Shown here piece by piece: positions 7,326-12,884 of a stretch of 12,884 nt of DNA. Position numbers and translations under genes: made by a program. The DNA is from an uncultured Clostridia bacterium (GTDB lineage: Bacteria; Bacillota; Clostridia; Peptostreptococcales; Acidaminobacteraceae): the NCBI GenBank assembly GCA_937880545.1, contig CALFKA010000159.1:1-12884 (forward strand). The letters run 5' to 3'. Under the pieces are notes generated by a model. That model saw only the letters and a list, made by a program, of their open reading frames with translations. It had not been told where the DNA came from and searched no databases. Positions within the stretch are counted from its first letter, which is position 1. The number at the start of each line of letters is the position of its first letter.

Positions 7326-8795
7326 ATGACTATTCGAGAAGGACTTACGTACGACGATGTGCTTCTGCTACCTAAGGAGTCTTCGGTCACTCCGGATCAA
7401 GCAGAGCTTGGAACAAAACTGACGAAGAAAATCACATTGAATGTCCCCTTAATCAGTGCAGGGATGGATACTGTCACAGAGTCGCAGATGGCAGTTGCCA
7501 TGGCGCGTGCGGGGGGCATTGGCTTTATTCATAAGAGTATGAGCATTGATGATCAGGCCATCGAAGTGGACAGGGTCAAAAGAAGTGAGCACGGTGTCAT
7601 CACCGACCCGTTCTATCTCTACCCGGACAACCTCGTAGAAGATGCGCTGGAATTGATGAGTCGTTACCGCATCTCCGGTGTCCCTATAGTCGATGAAAAT
7701 ATGGTCCTCAAAGGGATCCTCACCAACCGCGATGTTCGCTTTGAGCGAGACCCTTCCAAGCGTATCGATGATGTCATGACAAAAGACAACCTCCTTACAG
7801 GAAGAGCCGATACTTCTCTGGAAGAAGCGGAAAAGATTCTCCGCACTCGAAAAGTAGAGAAACTTCCACTTGTAGATAATGAGTTCAGATTAAAAGGTCT
7901 GATTACGATTAAAGACATTGAGAAAGTCGTCTTGTTCCCGCAGCGTGCTACAGATGCTTCCGGAAGACTTCTGGCAGGAGCTGCCATTGGAATCGGCGCT
8001 GACATGAAAGAAAGAGTCGACAGACTCGTGAAAGGTCAGGCAGATGTCCTCGTGCTCGACAGTGCGCATGGATTTTCAAAAAATGTCATTGAAGCCCTCA
8101 AGTGGATCAAGGCCAATTACGATATAGAGGTGGTAGCCGGAAACATCGCCACCGCAGACGCTGCTCGCGCATTGATCGAAGCAGGAGCTGACGCTCTGAA
8201 GGTAGGCATTGGCCCCGGCAGCATCTGCACGACACGTGTCGTTGCAGGCGTAGGTGTGCCCCAGCTGACAGCTATCATGGATGTCGTAGAAGTCGCCTCC
8301 TCTTACGGTGTGCCCGTCATCGCCGATGGCGGCATCAAGTACTCAGGAGATATCGTAAAAGCTCTGGCGGCAGGCGCCAACACGGTGATGCTGGGCTCAC
8401 TTCTGGCGGGTACGGATGAAAGCCCGGGAGAGCGCGTCATCTACAAAGGGAGAAGTTTCAAGACGTACCGAGGGATGGGTTCTCTCGCTGCTATGGAAGC
8501 GGGCAGTAAAGACCGCTACTTCCAGAGTGATTCGAAGAAACTCGTACCCGAAGGTGTCGAGGGAAGAGTTCCCTACGTAGGTTTTGTAAAAGACATTGTT
8601 TATCAACTCCTCGGCGGGCTTCGCTCGGGGATGGGCTATATCGGAGCTTCCAATCTTCAGGAACTAAGAGAGAAAGCTGAATTCATGAAGATCACCAATG
8701 CAGGGCTGATCGAGAGTCATCCGCACGATGTGCAGATTACGATTGAGCCCCCCAACTATTCAGATACGAGGAACTTGTATGATTCTGATCGTTGA
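7326..8795 (+). CDS. guaB: IMP dehydrogenase
   Basis: Catalyses NAD+-dependent oxidation of IMP to XMP, the committed step of guanine nucleotide synthesis, in the cytosol. The product is 489 residues, the normal bacterial length. The ATG at 7326 follows GAGGAGGG closely. The N-terminus LTYDDVLLLP and SAGMDTVTE are family signatures. Two CBS domains lie at about 93-148 and 153-205, inserted in the TIM barrel and normally sites of purine-nucleotide control. The catalytic loop is GPGSICTTRVVAGVGVPQ with nucleophile Cys301; IADGGIKYSGD forms the phosphate-binding region and GSKDRYF holds the Arg397-Tyr398 pair of the mobile flap. No key residue is missing. The last 17 nt overlap guaA, which performs the next step of the pathway. 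Confidence 0.97.
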   Translation: MTIREGLTYDDVLLLPKESSVTPDQAELGTKLTKKITLNVPLISAGMDTVTESQMAVAMARAGGIGFIHKSMSIDDQAIEVDRVKRSEHGVITDPFYLYPDNLVEDALELMSRYRISGVPIVDENMVLKGILTNRDVRFERDPSKRIDDVMTKDNLLTGRADTSLEEAEKILRTRKVEKLPLVDNEFRLKGLITIKDIEKVVLFPQRATDASGRLLAGAAIGIGADMKERVDRLVKGQADVLVLDSAHGFSKNVIEALKWIKANYDIEVVAGNIATADAARALIEAGADALKVGIGPGSICTTRVVAGVGVPQLTAIMDVVEVASSYGVPVIADGGIKYSGDIVKALAAGANTVMLGSLLAGTDESPGERVIYKGRSFKTYRGMGSLAAMEAGSKDRYFQSDSKKLVPEGVEGRVPYVGFVKDIVYQLLGGLRSGMGYIGASNLQELREKAEFMKITNAGLIESHPHDVQITIEPPNYSDTRNLYDSDR

Positions 8796-10296
8796 TTTCG
8801 GAGGCGAGACTGTCAACCTCATTGCCAAACGTATTCGTGATGCCGGTGTGTTTACTCAGATCGTGCCTCACACAGAGGTGATGGAAGCGGTCGAGCAGTA
8901 TCATCCCAATGGCGTGATCCTAACCGGAGATTTGGAAAAAGGATCGGACGACGAACCGGCCATTGACCAAAGAGTTTATGAGTTGGGAGTTCCGGTCCTA
9001 GGAATCGGCTATGCCATGAAACGTATGGCGATGGATCTTGGGGGAAGTGTCGAAGAGTCTGAAAACCTGGAGTACGAACCGGTTGATACGACATTCGACA
9101 ATCAGTCCAGGATGCTTAAACACATGGATGTGCAGTCGCTGACTTGGATGAGTCGTGGCTACTCTGTCACGAGAGTCCCTGAGGGCTTTATTGCCATTGC
9201 AGCGACGGAGCATCTCCCGACGGTCGCTATGGAGGATAGTACAAGAGAGCTATACGCTATCCAGTTTCATCCGGAGGTAGAGTCAACTTCCCAGGGAAAA
9301 GACATCTTAGAAAGATTTCTCTTTAAGGTGGTTCGTATGGAACCCAACTGGACCATGGCGTCTATCGCAAAGGAGAAGATCGAAGAGATCAAGGCCAGAG
9401 TAGGGGACAAGAAAGCACTCTGTGCGCTTTCTGGAGGCGTGGACTCTTCTGTAGCAGCTCTTCTTGTCCATCAAGCCATAGGAAAGAACTTAACCTGTGT
9501 ATTTGTTGATCATGGGCTGATGAGAAAGCAGGAAGGCGATGAGGTCATGGAGAAATACGGCAAGTACTTCGACATGAACATCATCCGCGTGGATGCCAAA
9601 GAAAGATTCCTCACAAAATTAAAAGGCGTAACGGACCCAGAGCAGAAGAGAAAGATCATCGGAGAAGAGTTCATCCGGATCTTTGAAGAAGAATCCAGAA
9701 AACTCGGAGACATTGACTTTCTTGTGCAGGGCACCATCTATTCCGATGTGGTAGAGAGCGGAACGGGAAGCAGTCAAATCATCAAGAGCCATCACAACGT
9801 GGGAGGACTCCCCGAGGAGATGGGCTTTGAACTCATTGAACCACTTAGAACACTCTACAAAGACGAAGTAAGGACGCTTGGAGAAGAGATCGGTCTAGAG
9901 CATGACTTCGTATGGAGACAGCCTTTCCCTGGACCGGGATTAGCCATCAGAGTCCTCGGTGAGGTGACAGAAGAAAAATTAGACATCTTGAGAGAAGCAG
10001 ATGCCATCTTCCGAGAAGAGATCGCAAAAGCAGGCCTCAAAGAAAAGATCTGGCAATACTTTGCCATACTACCGAACATCAGGTCGGTAGGAGTCAAAGA
10101 GGGAGGAAGAAGCTACACCCACGCCATCGCCCTCAGAGCGGTTCACTCCTCTGATGGCATGACGAGTGACTGGGCAAGAATTCCCTATGATGTACTGGAA
10201 AAGATATCATCAAGAATCGTCACGGAAATACCCGATGTCAATCGCGTCATGCTCGACATCACCACCAAACCACCTTCAACGATTGAGTGGGAATAA
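8779..10296 (+). CDS. guaA: GMP synthase with a degenerate, Cys-less glutaminase domain
   Basis: Converts XMP to GMP with ATP and a nitrogen donor. The start is ATG 8779 (505 residues), with GAGGA about 6 nt upstream; an earlier in-frame ATG at 8728 lies inside guaB and lacks family homology. The synthetase half is intact: PP-loop SGGVDSS (218-224), VDHGLMRK, GTIYSDVVES, KSHHNVGG, PFPGPGLAIR and the dimerisation tail ending KPPSTIEWE. The N-terminal class I amidotransferase half (about 1-190) keeps its overall pattern and the His164-Pro-Glu166 pair, but the nucleophile elbow that should read GICYGM reads GIGYAM (Gly77, codon GGC at 9007-9009). Other glutaminase motifs are also altered: DFGSQ reads DFGGE, SGGP reads TGDL, and SHGD reads SRGY. 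I infer glutamine hydrolysis is lost and the enzyme uses NH3 directly or from another protein; the synthetase function itself looks secure. Confidence 0.93.
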   Translation: MILIVDFGGETVNLIAKRIRDAGVFTQIVPHTEVMEAVEQYHPNGVILTGDLEKGSDDEPAIDQRVYELGVPVLGIGYAMKRMAMDLGGSVEESENLEYEPVDTTFDNQSRMLKHMDVQSLTWMSRGYSVTRVPEGFIAIAATEHLPTVAMEDSTRELYAIQFHPEVESTSQGKDILERFLFKVVRMEPNWTMASIAKEKIEEIKARVGDKKALCALSGGVDSSVAALLVHQAIGKNLTCVFVDHGLMRKQEGDEVMEKYGKYFDMNIIRVDAKERFLTKLKGVTDPEQKRKIIGEEFIRIFEEESRKLGDIDFLVQGTIYSDVVESGTGSSQIIKSHHNVGGLPEEMGFELIEPLRTLYKDEVRTLGEEIGLEHDFVWRQPFPGPGLAIRVLGEVTEEKLDILREADAIFREEIAKAGLKEKIWQYFAILPNIRSVGVKEGGRSYTHAIALRAVHSSDGMTSDWARIPYDVLEKISSRIVTEIPDVNRVMLDITTKPPSTIEWE

Positions 10297-10304
10297 CGGA
10301 TATA

Positions 10305-10356
10305 CCCCTTGAAAGTCTTATTTTACAAGATTTTCAAGGGGGTTCCCTTTTGTTTT
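10305..10356 (+). terminator. Probable terminator of guaB-guaA
   Basis: A 15-bp stem (10305-10319 with 10327-10341, one G-U pair, 7-base loop) begins 9 bp after the guaA stop. The T-rich tail is displaced: TTTTGTTTT starts at 10348, six bases after the stem. A small competing hairpin, AAGGG-GGTT-CCCTT (10336-10349), would sit directly on the T-rich run and could be the terminating form. I see no equally good terminator for the opposing phosphatase gene. Confidence 0.65.
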
Positions 10357-10373
10357 GCAACCTTTTTGCAACC
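10353..10373. repeat. Direct repeat TTTTGCAACC, two copies at 11-bp period
   Basis: TTTTGCAACC occurs at 10353-10362 and again at 10364-10373, one helical turn apart. It lies between guaA and the integrase/phosphatase pair, where the attachment region of an integrated element is expected. Such short phased repeats are typical of integrase arm-type binding sites; this role is inferred. Confidence 0.5.
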
Positions 10374-10406
10374 AACACATATTACTTGATAGTAAATCAA
10401 ACCTCT

Positions 10407-11108
10407 TTAAAAGTACATTTCTTCCATAGTATCAAGGCAAAGCACCGCTAAATTGCGATTAAAACCACAACCACAATCTATTGCAATATGATTATTTTGC
10501 TTCAAAATTTTATCAGCACTTTTATCAAATAATATCGCTGATACTGGTTTATGCCCTGTAATTAAGATTTTATCTTTAAAATATACTTTGTCATAGTCGG
10601 TTTCTGCCCATATAATTTCACTGAGTTTATAATCACTTAACCGCTTAGTTTTTTTGAAATTTTCCAAGCCTGCGTGTACTAAAACATAATCTTGATTATT
10701 TACAGTGATTTCTGCATATAGTTCAAATTCTTCCAAGTATTCTAATACTGCTTGTCTATCGTCTAATGATAGTTGCTTAAACTCTTTAAGAGTGACATCT
10801 CCGCCATTTTCAAACCAACTAAGCATACCTGTGATAAAATCTTGACCAAAGCTTATAAGGCTTTCTTCTGTAATTTCTTCTACCAATTTTGATAAAACTG
10901 TCATAGCCATGAACTCGTGATTTCCAAGCAATGGAATGATGTTAAAATGGCACATCATATCCAAAAGAATTTTACAAGAGCCTTGCCCTCTATCTACTAC
11001 ATCACCAAGCACATACAGAGTATCACTATTTTGCAATTTGATTGCTTTTAATGCTTGTATATATTTTTCGTAATTTCCGTGAATATCGCTCATAACATAT
11101 GTAGCCAT
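10407..11108 (-). CDS. PPP-family Ser/Thr-type metallophosphatase (lambda phosphatase-like)
   Basis: A 233-residue calcineurin-like phosphoesterase of the PPP class, like phage lambda phosphatase and bacterial PrpA. Metal-site motifs appear in the standard order: SDIHGNY (Asp8, His10), GDVVDRG (36-41 region, Asp36, Asp39-Arg40), LLGNHE (Asn63-His64-Glu65), LVHAG and TGHKP near the middle and end, then AIDCGCGF. I chose ATG 11108, preceded by GAGGTG at about 3-4 nt, over the in-frame ATG at 11132, which lies inside the integrase. It starts 7 nt after the integrase stop, so the two form one transcription unit. AT-rich composition marks it as island cargo. The family includes protein phosphatases and diadenosine tetraphosphate hydrolases (ApaH-like); which substrate applies cannot be settled from sequence alone. 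No signal peptide is seen, so it is cytosolic. Confidence 0.85.
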   Translation of the reverse strand: MATYVMSDIHGNYEKYIQALKAIKLQNSDTLYVLGDVVDRGQGSCKILLDMMCHFNIIPLLGNHEFMAMTVLSKLVEEITEESLISFGQDFITGMLSWFENGGDVTLKEFKQLSLDDRQAVLEYLEEFELYAEITVNNQDYVLVHAGLENFKKTKRLSDYKLSEIIWAETDYDKVYFKDKILITGHKPVSAILFDKSADKILKQNNHIAIDCGCGFNRNLAVLCLDTMEEMYF

Positions 11109-11115
11109 TTTCACC

Positions 11116-11877
11116 TCATTTCTGATTGTCATTGTTTTCTGTCAGCAAATTTGTGAGCCTGTCTGCAACCCCTCTATTTGTGTTTGGATATAAATGTCCA
11201 TAAGTGCCTAAGGTTGCTTCTATGTCCTCGTGTCCGAGCCTATCACGCACTATGAGAGCATTTTCCCCTAATGATATTAAAAGGCTTGCGTGTGAGTACC
11301 TTAATGCGTGTGTTTTTATCCTGTGTACTACTGCAAGCTTAGAATGTCGCTCTATAATATGCCGTGCTGTGCTTTTGTTGGTTGGTAATGCGTTATAGGA
11401 TAAAACATATTTTGACGGAGCATTTTTGTCCTGCAATCCTTTCCACTCTTGCAGATAATTTATTGTGCTATCATCTAAGGCAATTACTTGATTACCTGCC
11501 TTCGTTTTTGGCTCTTTTAAATAAAATTCATCTGCGTTTTTGTAGTACATTGATTTATTTACAGTCAATGTTTTTTCCTCAAAATCTATATCTTTACCCC
11601 ATTGCAAAGCCTGTGCTTCACCGATACGCAAACCAGTCATAAACATAAACCATACAAACATAAAAGAGAAATATCCATAATAATCATTTTTATCAAAGGT
11701 AGTAATGACCTTTTGAAATTCTTCTAAAGTCCAAAAATCTACTTTTTGTGATGATTTTTTACATTGCCTACTTGCTTTGCAATATTTGTTTGAACAAGTC
11801 CAAGCTATACCCACAGCAGCTAGATCTAAACTCATTTGAAATGTACCATAGACATTGCGGATATAAGCATTTGAATA
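11116..11877 (-). pseudogene. Tyrosine recombinase/integrase, 5' end removed by IS insertion
   Basis: The complete catalytic domain of a Tn916/phage-type integrase is present, but the arm-binding domain and most of the core-binding domain are missing. Counting from the first ATG (11835), the catalytic residues are Arg70 (TGLRIGEA), a lysine near 112 (PKTKAG), His176-x-x-Arg179 (HALRYSHAS), His202 (RLGHEDIEATL) and nucleophile Tyr212 (TYGHLY). The frame stays open upstream of that ATG to 11877 and encodes YSNAYIRNVYGTFQ, which resembles the helix that ends the core-binding domain in this family. This shows that the 239-residue ORF is not the natural start. Exactly there the IS256-family terminal sequence begins. 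A full-length relative would be about 370-400 residues. The residue pattern is not degraded further, so the insertion may be recent; recombinase function is probably lost. Confidence 0.82.
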
Positions 11878-12884
11878 GATAAAGCACTTATAGTGGTGTA
11901 AATTGAGAAACGCTCATTTTTAAGCAAAGATGAACCATTTCTCCCTTTCGTGTAACATAGTGTTGAACAAACATTAACCACACGGAGGAAAAAATGGCTC
12001 AACTCAATATTACACTAGAACCCGACATCATCAAAGGACTATTTCTCTCTCAGGCTCCCGAGGCGCTGGTTCCCTTGATGGAATCCATCCTGAATCAGTT
12101 CCTCGAAGCACAGGCCACAGAAGCGGTAGGCGCGGCCAAATATGAGTGTAGTGAGGATCGCACCTGCTACCGCAACGGCTCTCGCGAGCGCACCCTCAAG
12201 ACGCGGGTGGGCTCCCTCACCCTCGATGTCCCCAGGCTGCGGGGCGGAGAGTTCTCTCACGAGCTCTTCGAGCGCTACCAGCGCTCGGAACAGGCCCTGG
12301 TGCTGGCGATGATGGAAATGGTACTCCAAGGGGTCTCCACTCGTAAGGAGACACAGATCACCCGGGAGCTCTGTGGCACAAGCTTCAGCAAATCCACCGT
12401 TTCCGCTCTCTGTCAGGGGCTCGATGCCACGGTACAGGCATTCCGTCAGCGCCCCCTCAAGAAGCGCTACCCCTTCGTCTTAGTAGACGCTATGTACATC
12501 AAGGTCCGAGAGGGAGGGCGAGTGCGCAGCAAAGCACTAATGATCGCCATCGGGGTAAACCATGAGGGGTACCGAGAAGTCTTGGGGTGTGAGCGCTGGG
12601 ATAATGAGACCCATCCGGGCTAGAAGGAGTTTCTCAAGGGTTTGACAGCGCGAGGCCTGAGGCAGATGGATCTGGTGATCGGTGATGCCCATCGAGGACT
12701 CATACAAGCGATCCAAGAGGTGTTCCTTGGTGCGAGCTGGCAGCGCTGCCAGGTACACTTCATGCGAAACATCCTGGAAGTATGCCCATCCAATGTGAAA
12801 CCCCGGCTTCCGGAAGACCTGCGAGAGTTGTGGACGAGCCGAGACCTCGCTACCGCACGAGAGCGCCTATCCACAATCCTGGCC
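11878..12884 (+). mobile_element. IS256-family insertion sequence, left part (right end outside window)
   Basis: The outer end starts GATAAAGCACTTATAGTG, close to the IS256-type terminal repeat, which begins GATAAAG and contains TGTGTAAA; here GGTGTAAA follows. The transposase starts 116 bp inside and runs inward. GC content is clearly higher than in the AT-rich sequence to the left, which marks the boundary. An 8-bp target duplication, if made, would be TTTGAATA (11870-11877), to be matched after the missing right end. Confidence 0.85.
11994..12884 (+). pseudogene. IS256/Mutator-family DDE transposase with in-frame amber codon, 3' truncated by contig end
   Basis: The ATG at 11994 follows GGAGG at 5-nt spacing. 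The first 209 residues show classic IS256-family blocks: ESILNQFLEAQATE, YRNGSRERTLKTRVG, LDVPRLRGGEF, and FVLVDAMYIKVRE with the first catalytic Asp165. A TAG at 12621-12623 then stops translation, but the same frame stays open to the last base, for 297 codons in total. It continues with KEFLKGLTARGL, LVIGDAHRGL (second catalytic Asp, position 231) and WQRCQVHFMRNIL, all conserved in the family. The stop sits where the family usually has Trp before K/R-E-F-L, and TAG is one base from TGG. This is most simply a nonsense mutation inactivating this copy. The catalytic Glu and the right terminal repeat are beyond the window. Confidence 0.9.

Larger units (their letters stand above)
10343..11877. 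mobile_element. Edge of an integrated AT-rich island (integrase plus phosphatase) at the guaA 3' end
   Basis: Base composition drops sharply after the guaA terminator to clearly AT-rich sequence with different codon use, and returns to GC-rich at the IS. The segment holds a tyrosine integrase fragment and a phosphatase gene, both on the minus strand reading toward guaA. The 3' end of guaA is a documented integration site for genomic islands in many bacteria. The exact left boundary and the distant end are not determined; the latter is outside the window. The 10374-10406 stretch holds nothing recognisable. Confidence 0.6.

Noticed and set aside
7664..8005. Minus-strand open frame opposite guaB, and many similar antisense frames across the window
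   Set aside because: They lie wholly within well-supported genes, show low-complexity Ser/Arg-rich composition and have no plausible ribosome sites.
8728..8778. Longer guaA reading frame starting at an earlier ATG
   Set aside because: The extra 17 codons lie wholly inside guaB and have no counterpart in the GMP synthase family; the ATG at 8779 has a GAGGA site and starts directly at the conserved I-V-D-F-G strand.
10353..10373. CRISPR-like repeat
   Set aside because: There are only two decamer units one base apart, with no spacers and no cas genes nearby.
11204..11642. Plus-strand open frames opposite the integrase
   Set aside because: They mirror the integrase catalytic domain and have no recognisable protein features.
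12621..12623. Amber codon read as pyrrolysine or programmed readthrough
   Set aside because: The position corresponds to a conserved tryptophan one base away from TAG; a point mutation is the simpler reading without evidence from other copies.

Overview
This 12.9 kb window looks like one whole draft contig from an anaerobic member of the Bacillota (Clostridia/Tissierellia-like). The placement is inferred from the GroEL, GuaB and GuaA sequence character and from the strong AGGAGG-type ribosome binding sites; I cannot name a genus. Both ends look technical. Bases 1-47 are an Illumina TruSeq adapter, and the right end stops inside an insertion sequence, a common place for assemblies to break.

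Layout: (1) 48-663, the C-terminal 205 residues of GroEL (+), with its own terminator. (2) 791-7191, four membrane-related genes on the minus strand. In transcription order they are a cardiolipin synthase-like phospholipase D enzyme, an AI-2E-family membrane protein 12 bp later, and then, after a 76-bp gap, two overlapping genes for a heterodimeric ABC exporter. This block converges on groEL, and the two transcription units end in back-to-back terminators. (3) 7326-10296, the guanine nucleotide operon guaB-guaA (+), divergent from the cardiolipin synthase; the two genes overlap by 17 nt. Together they convert IMP to XMP to GMP. (4) 10343-11877, an AT-rich foreign segment just after guaA, with a PPP-family protein phosphatase and a tyrosine integrase on the minus strand. 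(5) 11878-12884, the left part of a GC-richer IS256-family element. It cut the 5' end off the integrase, and its own transposase carries an in-frame amber codon.

The most striking observation is GuaA. Its synthetase (ATP pyrophosphatase) half and dimerisation tail look intact, but the glutamine amidotransferase half has lost the nucleophilic cysteine (Gly77 in the nucleophile elbow) and most other glutaminase motifs. The fold and the His-x-Glu pair remain. This suggests a GMP synthetase that uses free ammonia, or one fed by a separate glutaminase.

The 3' end of guaA is a known integration hotspot for genomic islands. The integrase, the phosphatase and an 11-bp-period TTTTGCAACC direct repeat next to guaA fit one edge of such an island, now probably immobile because the IS destroyed the integrase N-terminus.
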